DNA of 64,000 nt from CALREJ01 sp964533375 (lineage in GTDB: Bacteria; Patescibacteriota; Gracilibacteria; Peribacterales; Peribacteraceae), in the NCBI GenBank assembly GCA_964533375.1, contig CAZHLW010000001.1:682001-746000 (forward strand), read 5' to 3'. Position numbers and translations under genes: made by a program. Below the pieces are notes generated by a model, which was given only the letters and a program-made list of their open reading frames with translations, ran no database searches and was not told where the DNA came from. This document shows positions 25,398 to 33,840 of this stretch, in pieces (position 1 is the stretch's first letter; the number at the start of each line of letters is the position of its first letter).

Positions 25398-26171
25398 ATG
25401 CCAATTACAGCAGCAGCCATCCAATCCCTCCGCGCCCGCACGGGTGTGTCCATCTCCGCAGTGAAAGAAGCACTGGAGGAAGCAGGAGGCGACGAGGAAA
25501 AGGCCATCGAACTGCTCCGCAAGCGCGGTATTGCACAGGCTGCGAAGAAAGCTGCCCGCGAACAGGGCGAAGGACTCGTCTTCATGAAAGAAGAAGGTTC
25601 CAAGTGCGCCATGTTCATTATCCGCTGTGAAACAGACTTCGTCGCGCGCGATGCGGGCTTCACTGAAACCGGTATGGCAATCCTCGATACTCTCTTCAGC
25701 CAGGGCATGGACGCCGCAAAAACAGTTGCCGGTGAAAAGATCCCCGAACTCGTCCAGAAACTCGGTGAAAATATTACCGTCGATGACATGCACGTGATCG
25801 AAGCACCGGTTGTGGGCGCATACATCCACAGCAATGCAAAGATCGGTGTGATCATCGGTCTCGAAGGCGGCTCCCGCGACACAGCACGCGACATCGCGAT
25901 GCACGCAGCAGCCTTGAGCCCGCTCTACATCCATCCGGAACAGGTTGGTACCGATGCCGTCGAGAAGGAACGCGAAATCTGGCGCGAGCAGATGAAGAAA
26001 GAAGGCAAGCCGGAAGCCATGTGGGACAAAATCATGATGGGCAAGGAAAAGAAGTTCCGCGAGGAAAGCTCCATTGTGTCCCAGAACTTCGTGAAAGATC
26101 CGAGCAAGACTGTTGCGGAGCACCTGGGTGATGCGAAGATCTCGGCTTACGTCAGAATCTCTGTCGCTTAA
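25398..26171 (+). CDS. tsf: Elongation factor Ts
   Basis: 257 residues. The N-terminal UBA-like domain (AAAIQSLRARTGVSISAVKE, EALEEAGGDEEKAIELLRKR) is followed by the core with IIRCETDFVARD, the TDFVA motif that contacts EF-Tu to release GDP. A dimerisation/subdomain C region follows (IEAPVVGAYIHSNAKIGVII) and the family end QNFVKDPSKTVAEHLGD. Paired with rpsB; tuf is not in the window. Confidence 0.96.
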   Translation: MPITAAAIQSLRARTGVSISAVKEALEEAGGDEEKAIELLRKRGIAQAAKKAAREQGEGLVFMKEEGSKCAMFIIRCETDFVARDAGFTETGMAILDTLFSQGMDAAKTVAGEKIPELVQKLGENITVDDMHVIEAPVVGAYIHSNAKIGVIIGLEGGSRDTARDIAMHAAALSPLYIHPEQVGTDAVEKEREIWREQMKKEGKPEAMWDKIMMGKEKKFREESSIVSQNFVKDPSKTVAEHLGDAKISAYVRISVA

Positions 26172-26228
26172 TTAAGGTCCAGTCTTCGCTCTTTTAGAGC
26201 TACGACCGGCAAGCAAGAAAAAGGTTGA

Positions 26229-26263
26229 GGTTAAGGGTTACGTTTCGTTCCCTTAACCTTTTT
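26229..26263 (+). terminator. Rho-independent terminator after tsf (bidirectional)
   Basis: GGTTAAGGG (26229-26237) pairs with CCCTTAACC (26250-26258), 12-nt loop, followed by TTTTT. The stem is built from the TTAAGG word repeat. It also serves the convergent gene at 26269-26853. Confidence 0.75.
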
Positions 26264-26268
26264 CCTAA

Positions 26269-26853
26269 TCATCGATTTTTCACCTGCGCTCTTCTTACCA
26301 AAAGCATCATCACAAAAACCGCGTTCATGACCGTAATACTTGCAGGATAAAAAGTTGTCGCAATAGAATAGGTTTGGATGGCAAATAACACGAAAACAAA
26401 TTTCAGGGAACTGAGCATAAACATCGTCAAAGATTCTTCAAAAGGTTTCAGGAAACTCTTGCGGTAGGTTGGCAGGTACGCGAAGAAATCAACCAGTGTA
26501 ATGAGCAGTACCGACAACGTCGGCGTTTTTGTCAGCCACCACAGGAAAAGGGACAGGAATGCCAATGACAGCGAAATCCAGTCAAATGAGGTATAGCCTT
26601 TTTCTCCTCTTAGAAGCGCAAGAATAAAAATACAGATGCAGGCAGCTGTATCAACAAGCAATACCCACGATCCCGCTCCGGCATTCCCGACAATCTGTGC
26701 CGCATACCCGATTCCTGCAAGCACTGCCCATATCAACCAGGAAAATGCATGCGGTTTGATATTGCTCCGCACAATGCTCCACACATACAAAATGTAGGAA
26801 CTCACTGCAATGAGAGCGCCAATAAAACCCAGCACGTCTTTATATTCCATCAT
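26269..26853 (-). CDS. Hypothetical multi-pass membrane protein
   Basis: 194 residues, six or seven hydrophobic segments, short loops (GFIGALIAVSSYILYVWSIV, SWLIWAVLAGIGYAAQI). The first segments, with KPHAFSWLIWA, resemble the PQ-loop/SemiSWEET type of small transporter, but no PQ pair is visible, so the assignment is weak. ATG codons at 26853 and 26850 are both possible starts. Convergent with tsf across a shared terminator. Confidence 0.75.
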   Translation of the reverse strand: MMEYKDVLGFIGALIAVSSYILYVWSIVRSNIKPHAFSWLIWAVLAGIGYAAQIVGNAGAGSWVLLVDTAACICIFILALLRGEKGYTSFDWISLSLAFLSLFLWWLTKTPTLSVLLITLVDFFAYLPTYRKSFLKPFEESLTMFMLSSLKFVFVLFAIQTYSIATTFYPASITVMNAVFVMMLLVRRAQVKNR

Positions 26854-26935
26854 GAAAGACAGTCTATGCCAAAACTTTCAAACTTGTAACCTTCCAACTT
26901 TCAAACAACCCTTATCCTCAACCTCGACCTTAGAA

Positions 26936-28606
26936 TCACCACTTATGCCACGGCATCTCGATCTGATCCAATGGGATATCGTCGATTGACTGTGCGACTT
27001 TCTCTCCTGCAACAGAGCTGACAAGAGAATGGAGCTTGCTGCGGAAGAGGTAGGCAAGAACACCTGCACCACCAACGAGTGCGAGAACGATTGCGTACGG
27101 TGCGAACGGTGACATGCCTCCGGTCGTGGAAGCGATCATCGATGTCGCTGCAGGCTTGAGCGTCTCGCAGGATGCAGTACACAGGTTTCCGTCGGTTCCG
27201 TTGTTATCGCCGTCATCACACTGTTCGTCTGCATCCACAATACGGTCACCACAGCGCGGAGCGCGGCAGTCCATACGGCAGGCATTCGGACGGGTGTCGG
27301 AGTTTTTGGTTCCGTCATCACAGTCTTCATTTGCCTGGACAATACCGTCACCGCACTTCGGCAATGAACAGTTCAGGCGGCAGCTTGCGCCGGCGAGATC
27401 CGAGTTATTGGGTCCTTCGTCACAGACTTCTCCGCGGGCGGTGTCGATGATTCCGTCACCACACTTCGGAAGGGAGCAGCTCTTGCGGCAGTACGCGTTT
27501 GCTTCGTTGGAATTATTCGGTCCTTCGTCGCACTGTTCACCCGGCTGCAGGACATTGTCACCACACTTCGGGAGCGTACAGCTCTTCGAACAGCGGGCAT
27601 TCTGCAGATCGGAATTGCCGGTACCGGCATCACATTCTTCATTCTGGTCTACCACACCGTCGCCGCAGCGCTGCATAATACAGTCCAGGCGGCAGCGGCC
27701 GTTCGGGTTATTCGAGTTATTGGGACCGTCGTCACACTGTTCACCGCGGGAGGTATCGGTGAATCCGTCACCGCATTTCGGGACGGAACAGTTCATGCGA
27801 CAGTGCGCATTCGGGAGATCCGAGTTATTCGGTCCGTCATCGCACTGTTCACCGCGGGCGGTATCCGTAATGGAATCGCCGCACTTCGGCAGCGTACAGT
27901 CAACGCGGCAGCGTGCACCCGGCAGGTTTGCGTTCAATACACCGTCATCACACTGTTCGGTCAGTTCCACAATACTGTTACCACAGCGCACCTGACCGGA
28001 GATCGGAGTAATAGGTGTCTGAGCGGCAGAAGAAGAACTTTGCGCGGCTGGCGCAGATGCAACAGACGATGCTTTGGACGAAGAGGATACCTGCTGCAAT
28101 GCAACGGTCGTATCGGCAGGACAGGAAGCAAGGAACTTGCGCTTACATCCTCCTGCGCAGTTACCCTGTGCATCACATGTCGGAACGGTACAGGTCGTAC
28201 CGCAGGACGGCTGGAGATAATGTACTTCGGTGGTGAGCTGACCCGTCGAAGGATCGAGCACGTACACTTCCTCTGTATCCGGTTCACACTCTTCTCCAAG
28301 CTGCGGAGAAATAACTTCATCTCCACAGTACAGAAGTTCACAGGAATTCGTACAGTTACTGAGACCGTTGCGGAGCTTTCCGTAGTCACACTCTTCCCCG
28401 TTATCCACGGCTCCGTTTCCACACATCGGGTTTACAGAACTGCTGCTGTTCTCGGCCTTCACCGGACAGCCTGCTGTGCCGTACGGCTTACCCATACAAT
28501 CGGTAATAATGCTCGCGGAGAACTGCGCGCTCATCTGAACAGCGCCAAGTGTGACGAGTGAGAGCGCACCGAGTGCCACGAGATAAGTCTTCTTGTGTGT
28601 GTTCAT
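26936..28606 (-). CDS. Cys-rich DUF4215-type repeat surface protein
   Basis: 556 residues. Signal segment KKTYLVALGALSLVTLGAV. After a Ser-rich linker (residues ~165-195), about eight tandem ~35-residue repeats have the form CGDGIxDxxxGEQCDDG and PNNSDLPNAxCRxxCxxPK. This is the 'Myxococcus Cys-rich repeat' family, where each unit has disulfide-linked, possibly Ca2+-binding loops. A C-terminal transmembrane helix (FAPYAIVLALVGGAGVLAY) with a short basic tail anchors it. Likely an extracellular stalk or adhesin. Start 28606 is chosen because an ATG at 28618 overlaps the TATAAT box that precedes it by 10 nt. Confidence 0.85.
   Translation of the reverse strand: MNTHKKTYLVALGALSLVTLGAVQMSAQFSASIITDCMGKPYGTAGCPVKAENSSSSVNPMCGNGAVDNGEECDYGKLRNGLSNCTNSCELLYCGDEVISPQLGEECEPDTEEVYVLDPSTGQLTTEVHYLQPSCGTTCTVPTCDAQGNCAGGCKRKFLASCPADTTVALQQVSSSSKASSVASAPAAQSSSSAAQTPITPISGQVRCGNSIVELTEQCDDGVLNANLPGARCRVDCTLPKCGDSITDTARGEQCDDGPNNSDLPNAHCRMNCSVPKCGDGFTDTSRGEQCDDGPNNSNNPNGRCRLDCIMQRCGDGVVDQNEECDAGTGNSDLQNARCSKSCTLPKCGDNVLQPGEQCDEGPNNSNEANAYCRKSCSLPKCGDGIIDTARGEVCDEGPNNSDLAGASCRLNCSLPKCGDGIVQANEDCDDGTKNSDTRPNACRMDCRAPRCGDRIVDADEQCDDGDNNGTDGNLCTASCETLKPAATSMIASTTGGMSPFAPYAIVLALVGGAGVLAYLFRSKLHSLVSSVAGEKVAQSIDDIPLDQIEMPWHKW
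27190..28000 (-). repeat. Tandem coding repeats (~108 bp units) in the DUF4215 gene
   Basis: Recurrent blocks such as TCACACTGTTCACCGCGGG and the CGGAGTTATTGGGTCCGTC type occur every ~105-111 bp. Each encodes one CGDG...C repeat. Neighbouring units are close enough for recombinational gain or loss. Confidence 0.7.
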
Positions 28607-28792
28607 ATTTCTTCCCATTATAGCAGAATTCTGATTTTTTGCCCAGCATTTCTCTTGTCATACAGAAAGGAGCATGTTTTCATGCCAATTGGGCGAATTG
28701 GCGCGGGCAAGCTTTCCGGCCTTACCGCTGCCTCTTTCTCCTCTTTAGAGAGGCACACTCGACAAGCTCTGGAAAAAAAGACCAATTTCCTC

Positions 28793-28798
28793 TATACT
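28793..28798 (+). promoter_or_regulatory. -10 box of the receiver-domain gene
   Basis: TATACT, 7 nt before ATG 28806. Leaderless arrangement; no convincing -35. Confidence 0.45.
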
Positions 28799-28805
28799 AA
28801 GAGGT

Positions 28806-29192
28806 ATGTCGAAAGCAGATATCCTGATTGCAGAAGATGATCCAGTCCTCCGGAACCTCTATATAAAGAAGTTTTCGGTTGCCGGTTACATGATCCGCGC
28901 CGTGGAAGATGGTGAACAGGCGCTCGCAGAAATCACAAAGCAGGCACCGCAGGTACTGGTGCTCGATATCCATATGCCAAAAATGGACGGTTTCCAGGTC
29001 TTGGAACACTTCCCGCGCGAATCCCGCCCGTTCCCGGTTATCATGCTCACAAACTTTGCCGATGAAAACTCCCGCGCGAGAGGCAAGGAACTTGGTGCGG
29101 ATGACTATTTCATCAAGAAGGATATGACCATCAAGTCGCTTCTGGAAATGGTGGAGCGCGTGTATGAGCAATGGAAGCGGATGCATCCGTGA
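28806..29192 (+). CDS. Single-domain response regulator (CheY-like receiver)
   Basis: 128 residues, receiver domain only. Acidic pocket EDD (residues ~10-12), phospho-acceptor Asp in VLVLDIHMPKMDGFQVLEHF (~54), Thr in VIMLTNF (~84) and Lys in DYFIKKDMT (~105). All key residues are present, so phosphorylation is expected. There is no output domain, so it probably acts by protein contact. No histidine kinase lies in the window. Confidence 0.92.
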   Translation: MSKADILIAEDDPVLRNLYIKKFSVAGYMIRAVEDGEQALAEITKQAPQVLVLDIHMPKMDGFQVLEHFPRESRPFPVIMLTNFADENSRARGKELGADDYFIKKDMTIKSLLEMVERVYEQWKRMHP

Positions 29193-29225
29193 CGGGTTAT
29201 GGGTGATCAGTTATGGGTTATGGGA
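29191..29225. repeat. 35-nt GTTATGGG word repeat, copy 1
   Basis: Three GTTATGGG-type words directly after the receiver stop codon. It differs from the copy at 57085-57119 at only three positions. It is the inverse-complement vocabulary of the glyS leader repeat (18424-18453). Confidence 0.85.
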
Positions 29226-29243
29226 TTTTTGAGTATTTTGTGT

Positions 29244-29249
29244 TATAAT
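29244..29249 (+). promoter_or_regulatory. -10 box of gene 29258
   Basis: Consensus TATAAT, 8 nt before ATG 29258. Leaderless arrangement. Confidence 0.55.
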
Positions 29250-29257
29250 ATCTATTG

Positions 29258-30124
29258 ATGGAAAGAGACACACAAACAGAATCTATAAGAAGCAGGGCAT
29301 GGGAATGGTTTGCGTCTTTTGTGCGCAAAGATATTAAGAAAACGGAAGCAACAACACGTGAGACAATTGCTAAGATACTGCCACCCAAATCCGCAGAACT
29401 GTCTGCGCTTGAGTTGGATCGCCCGACTATGCTGTCGCAGGTGACTTCTCCGGAAAAGCAGATGTTGAACGAGGTATTTGATATCAGCAGTGCCACTGAA
29501 TTACTGAAACAGGGAGAGAAAAAGATTGTGAGGGAATTTACTCTGGGTGGGATTCCATTTACGGTTTCGTACAGTGTGACGCCTTTCAATAACGCTGTGT
29601 ACAATGCACAAGTACGATGCCCGCTCGTGAAGGGCGTCTCTATTGATGGCGACTACAGTCCGGAAGACTGTCTGATGAATCTGCACGGAGTGTATATGGG
29701 TGATTTGGAAAATAAAGGCCTGGGCTCCACGATCATTCGCGCACTGCTCCAACAGACAAACCGCGTGGAGATCAGCAAAATCGATAACTCCGATACGCAA
29801 AAGATCGGATGGCAAACGGGTTCTGGCGACCTGCCGGATTACGTCCTGAAAAATGAATCACCTTTGGCCGGAATGTTCGGGAAAGAATTTATCTGTAAAT
29901 TTGTGGATCACGGGAACGGAATGGTTGGCATTCGTGTGGATGCGCAGCTGCAAAAACTTTTGCGTGCTGCCAAAAACTTTGATGGAAATGTGAACGAATT
30001 AAAAAACATCTACAAGGCATATCTCGCATACATGCACACTCCTGCATTCGAAGAATTGGATCCGGAAGCACAGCAAATGTGTGTCGTGCAGAGAGATACA
30101 CTGGCAGAAACGTTAAGCCGGTAA
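29258..30124 (+). CDS. Hypothetical protein
   Basis: 288 residues with no recognised family. No signal peptide or membrane helix. The middle has a beta-rich stretch (REFTLGGIPFTVSYSVTPF, then YNAQVRCPLVKGVSIDGDY) and GVYMGDLENKGLGSTIIRAL, which weakly resembles the acetyl-CoA loop of GNAT acetyltransferases but is too little to assign. The C-terminus is helical. Consensus -10 and start support a real gene. Convergent with the PLD gene (1-nt gap). Confidence 0.75.
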   Translation: MERDTQTESIRSRAWEWFASFVRKDIKKTEATTRETIAKILPPKSAELSALELDRPTMLSQVTSPEKQMLNEVFDISSATELLKQGEKKIVREFTLGGIPFTVSYSVTPFNNAVYNAQVRCPLVKGVSIDGDYSPEDCLMNLHGVYMGDLENKGLGSTIIRALLQQTNRVEISKIDNSDTQKIGWQTGSGDLPDYVLKNESPLAGMFGKEFICKFVDHGNGMVGIRVDAQLQKLLRAAKNFDGNVNELKNIYKAYLAYMHTPAFEELDPEAQQMCVVQRDTLAETLSR

Positions 30125-30125
30125 T

Positions 30126-31298
30126 TCAAAGTCCCAGCCACGCCAGCCACCGCGATACCCAGAGTGACGTAGGCGAAGAACTGATGGCACGGCTTTTGAG
30201 TGCATCCTGGCGGAGCGCTTCGCGGAGTGTCCAGATGGCGCGCTGTTTGCCGCGGATGAGCACATTCACTTCACCCATTTCGTCGATGGAACGCTTCATC
30301 AGATTCGCCGATCCCACAAATGCGGTCTTGTGATCCACCAGAATGATTTTTGCATGGAAAATACGCGGATAGAGCAGAATATGCAGTTCGGCATTGTCTC
30401 CTTCCGCAAGCAACCGCCCGATCGTATTCATGTTTGCGTGATAATGCAGATCGACGTGCGCCGGCACGATAATCGTCACGCGGATATTGCGGTGACTGAG
30501 GGCGATCAACTGATCAGTAATATCCGGATCGGATAGATAGCAGTGTTCCACAACAACGGATTCCGTGGCGCTCGCAAGCAACTGATCGAGCGCGGTGCGG
30601 ATGTCTTTGCGTTCGTCCGTGTTCATGACGAGTGCAACTGCATCGGCTTTAATTGGGTATGAACCGCGTGTCAGAAATTGGGTGACGTACGCCGTTCCAC
30701 GCAATTCCACCATATAATCATGCCATTGGTAGCGGTATTCATCGGCAATGTTCATACCGGTCAGAAGCAGAATCTGTCCGTCGATCACATACACTTTCGC
30801 GTGGTCGTTATTAGTTGCGTAGGTAATGCGAATGCGCGGATGATTCCAGAATGCTTTCCAGACGGGATTGTCCGACTCTTTCGTACCGAGAAAATCACCA
30901 TCGAGTTCGAAGAAGTCCCCCACCGCTTCTTTGGTGATGTCGACCTGCACACCGCGGTCGGCGGCATCGAGGAGGACCCCTGCCATCCGCCTTCCGGTCG
31001 GATCGTCTTTCCAGATGAACATCTGGATGACAATGCTGTACTTTGCTCTGCGTAACAGCTTTTCAATACGCCGGAAAGAATCAAAGCCATCCACCCAGAC
31101 ACGGACTTCGTTGCCGCGGGCCAGACGTCCGATGGGGTCGCCGGTCCGGAGGAGAAGCTGGATACGAAGCTCGTAAAAGAGCTGCAAAGCGGTAATCAGA
31201 CGCTGTCCGCGCTTTCCAAACAGGTACCGGAGCGTGCCACGCAAAATGCGCCGGTAATTGCGGTTTTGAAAAAGCCGGAGGAAAAGCGCCTGTTTCAC
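30126..31298 (-). CDS. Phospholipase D superfamily / cardiolipin synthase-like protein
   Basis: 390 residues from GTG 31298, chosen because a TATACT box lies 6 nt upstream; ATG 31376 would add 26 residues and begin inside the divergent gene's start codon. Two HKD motifs are present: HAKVYVIDGQILLLTGMN and FHAKIILVDHKTAFVGSANL. The first ~60 residues are basic and hydrophobic and probably membrane-associated. Cardiolipin synthases join two phosphatidylglycerols; nucleases of the same fold are the alternative. N-terminal EVRVWVDGFDSFRRIEKLL fits the Cls type. Confidence 0.85.
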   Translation of the reverse strand: MKQALFLRLFQNRNYRRILRGTLRYLFGKRGQRLITALQLFYELRIQLLLRTGDPIGRLARGNEVRVWVDGFDSFRRIEKLLRRAKYSIVIQMFIWKDDPTGRRMAGVLLDAADRGVQVDITKEAVGDFFELDGDFLGTKESDNPVWKAFWNHPRIRITYATNNDHAKVYVIDGQILLLTGMNIADEYRYQWHDYMVELRGTAYVTQFLTRGSYPIKADAVALVMNTDERKDIRTALDQLLASATESVVVEHCYLSDPDITDQLIALSHRNIRVTIIVPAHVDLHYHANMNTIGRLLAEGDNAELHILLYPRIFHAKIILVDHKTAFVGSANLMKRSIDEMGEVNVLIRGKQRAIWTLREALRQDALKSRAISSSPTSLWVSRWLAWLGL

Positions 31299-31304
31299 GG
31301 CATA

Positions 31305-31310
31305 AGTATA
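31305..31310 (-). promoter_or_regulatory. -10 box of the PLD gene
   Basis: Minus strand TATACT (31310-31305), then 6 nt to the GTG start at 31298. Confidence 0.45.
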
Positions 31311-31354
31311 GCAAAACAGCAAAAAATCACCGTGTATAGCGGCCCAAAATCTGG

Positions 31355-31360
31355 TATACT
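31355..31360 (+). promoter_or_regulatory. Extended -10 of the VirD4/TraD-like gene
   Basis: TGG followed by TATACT (31355-31360), 14 nt before ATG 31375. No matching -35 was seen. Confidence 0.4.
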
Positions 31361-31374
31361 GATACGATACTTTC

Positions 31375-33840
31375 ATGCAGACCTTCCTGATGGTTATCGG
31401 CACGGTTCTGGGCCTTGGCGCCACGTTTGTTGTGCTCTTTCTGCTGATGCGTTTTCTGGCGGACCGCAGGCGCGAGGAAGATATTGTTTTCCTGCAGCTC
31501 CTTGTCCCGAAAAAAGAATCGCGTGAGGAGAAAGATTCCGAATCCGACCAGTTTGGCCGCGACTACAAAGAAGTGATTGGTGTGATGGACCACTTGTTCC
31601 AGTCGCTGCATTCCATCTACAACTCAAACCTCAACCGGTATTGGAAAGGCCAGCCGTTTGTGTCTCTGGAATACGCCGCACTCGCCGGAGAAATTCTGTT
31701 TTTTGTTGTGTGTCCGCGCCGTATTGCGCCTCTGGTTGAAAAGCAGATCACGTCGTTTTACCCGGATACCATCATCGACGAAGTCGAGGACTACAATATT
31801 TTCACCGAGCAATCGGTCGTGAGCGCACGCACTGTTGTCGCACATCATCACTACACACACGTCTTCAAAACGTATCAGCAACTGAAGAGCGATCCGCTGA
31901 ATGCCATCACAAACGCCTTCTCCAAACTCCAGAGTGATGAAGGTGCTGCAGTACAATTCGTGCTGCGTCCCGCCACATCCGGCTGGCAGAAGAAACTGCA
32001 GAAGGAAGCGCAGGAACTTTTGAACCCGAAAGAAAAGAGCGGATCGATGCTCAATCCCCTCACATGGATTAACGGCATTCTGTCTGTTTTCACAACCGAT
32101 GAATCCAAGCCGGAAATGAGCAAGAACGAACGCGTCTCGCAGATGGTGGAGGAGTACAGCAAATCAGTGGACGAGAAAGCAGGAAACCCGGGCTTCACCT
32201 GTGTGGCACGCATTGTCGCATCCGGCAACAACTCGCACCGTGCGCATCTGATTTTGGATACCGTCGCCGCCGGCTTCAGCCAGTTTAACGACATCCGCGG
32301 CAACAGCTTCCACGAACTGAAAGTCGAAAGTAAGCGCAAGGTCGTCCAGCGCTTCATCCGCCGCTCGCCGCGCCGTTCTATCCCGGAAATGATCCAGGCT
32401 CCGAAAATGCTCCTCGGCACCGCTGAACTTGCGAGCATGTTCCACCTGCCGAATGTGAAGTACAACAAAGTGGAAACCATCAAGTGGCAGAATTTTAAAG
32501 TTGCACCGGCTCCGAAAAATATTCCGGAAGACGGACTGTACCTGGGCATGAATACCTACCGCGGCGACAAAAAGAAAATTTTCATGAACAACGAAGACCG
32601 TTTCCGTCACTTCTACATCATCGGACAGACCGGTACGGGTAAGTCGTCCATCATTGAATTGATGGCTCGCCAGGACTTCCATAATGGCAAAGGCGTCTGT
32701 GTGGTCGACCCTCACGGATCGCTGATTGAAAACCTGCTGCCGTATATTCCGCGCGAACGCGCCGACGATATTATTTACTTCAATCCTGCAGACACCGAAC
32801 GCCCGATGGGCTTAAACCTGCTCGAAGGAAAGACACCGGAAGAACGTGACCTCATCGCGCTGGACGCCATGAACATGATGGTGAAAATGTACGGTGAAGA
32901 AATCTTCGGTCCGCGTATTCAGGACTACTTCCGTAACGGTTGTCTGACGCTCATGGAAGACGAGGAAGAGGGCGGCGCCATCACAGACCTTGTGCGTTTG
33001 TTTACCGATGATGAATGGGGCAAGTACAAAGTGAGCAAAGTGAAGAACCCTGTCGTGCGCTCCTTCTGGGAAAACCAGATGGCGAAAACCGGTCAGCGTG
33101 AAAAGCAGGAAATGATCCCGTACTTCGCCGCAAAGTTCGGACAGTTCGTGACAAATACCCTCATGCGTAACATTGTGGGACAGACGAAGAGTTCGTTCGA
33201 TGTCGGTGAGTGTATGAACAGCGGCAAAATCATTCTGATGAACCTGTCGAAGGGTCTCATTGGAGACATCAACTCGACGCTCCTTGGTATGATTGTGGTG
33301 AACAAGATTCAGGTCGCCGCCATGCGCCGCCAGCGTGAAACCGCCGACAAGCGCAAAGACTTCTTCCTGTACATCGACGAATTCCAGAACTTCGTGACGC
33401 CGTCGATTGAATCAATTCTAAGTGAAGCTCGTAAGTACCGTCTGGGCCTGATCCTTGCGCACCAGTATATCGATCAGCTGGAAAAGGACAGTAAGCTGAG
33501 CGGCGCAGTCAGTTTGAAAGGCGCGATCTTCGGCAACGTCGGAACCATGATGATGTACAAAATCGGTCCGCAGGATGCTGAGGTTGCCGCCAAAGAAATG
33601 GCTCCGACATTCTCTGAACAGGACCTCGTGAACATGGATGCATTCAAGGGTTCCATGAAGCTGTGTATCAACGGTCAGCCATCACGTCCGTTTACGCTCG
33701 AGGTTCCGCGCCCCTGGCTGGACAAGACATTTGTGAAAGATGAACAGGCGGCGGAGGCCTATAAACAGCTCAGTCGTTTGAAGTATGGTCGTGCGAGGGA
33801 CTTTGTGAGCCGCGAGATTCTGCGGCGTATTGGAATTTAA
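31375..33840 (+). CDS. VirD4/TraD-like conjugation-type ATPase
   Basis: 821 residues. One N-terminal transmembrane helix (FLMVIGTVLGLGATFVVLFL), a ~380-residue soluble region, then a RecA-type motor. Walker A is IIGQTGTGKSSIIELMARQ (~residue 423). VVDPHGSLIENLLPYIP follows. Walker B is FFLYIDEFQNFVTPS (~663), then ARKYRLGLILAHQYIDQL. This order matches type IV secretion coupling proteins (TraD/TrwB/VirD4 and relatives with an AAA-like DNA-binding core). It could move DNA or protein through the envelope; no other T4SS gene is in the window. The stop overlaps the convergent PRTase-like gene by 4 nt. Confidence 0.88.
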   Translation: MQTFLMVIGTVLGLGATFVVLFLLMRFLADRRREEDIVFLQLLVPKKESREEKDSESDQFGRDYKEVIGVMDHLFQSLHSIYNSNLNRYWKGQPFVSLEYAALAGEILFFVVCPRRIAPLVEKQITSFYPDTIIDEVEDYNIFTEQSVVSARTVVAHHHYTHVFKTYQQLKSDPLNAITNAFSKLQSDEGAAVQFVLRPATSGWQKKLQKEAQELLNPKEKSGSMLNPLTWINGILSVFTTDESKPEMSKNERVSQMVEEYSKSVDEKAGNPGFTCVARIVASGNNSHRAHLILDTVAAGFSQFNDIRGNSFHELKVESKRKVVQRFIRRSPRRSIPEMIQAPKMLLGTAELASMFHLPNVKYNKVETIKWQNFKVAPAPKNIPEDGLYLGMNTYRGDKKKIFMNNEDRFRHFYIIGQTGTGKSSIIELMARQDFHNGKGVCVVDPHGSLIENLLPYIPRERADDIIYFNPADTERPMGLNLLEGKTPEERDLIALDAMNMMVKMYGEEIFGPRIQDYFRNGCLTLMEDEEEGGAITDLVRLFTDDEWGKYKVSKVKNPVVRSFWENQMAKTGQREKQEMIPYFAAKFGQFVTNTLMRNIVGQTKSSFDVGECMNSGKIILMNLSKGLIGDINSTLLGMIVVNKIQVAAMRRQRETADKRKDFFLYIDEFQNFVTPSIESILSEARKYRLGLILAHQYIDQLEKDSKLSGAVSLKGAIFGNVGTMMMYKIGPQDAEVAAKEMAPTFSEQDLVNMDAFKGSMKLCINGQPSRPFTLEVPRPWLDKTFVKDEQAAEAYKQLSRLKYGRARDFVSREILRRIGI

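Noticed and set aside
27190..28000. CRISPR-like array from regular ~108-bp repeats
   Set aside because: The repeats are in frame, encode Cys-rich protein units, and lack constant repeat/variable spacer structure; no cas genes.
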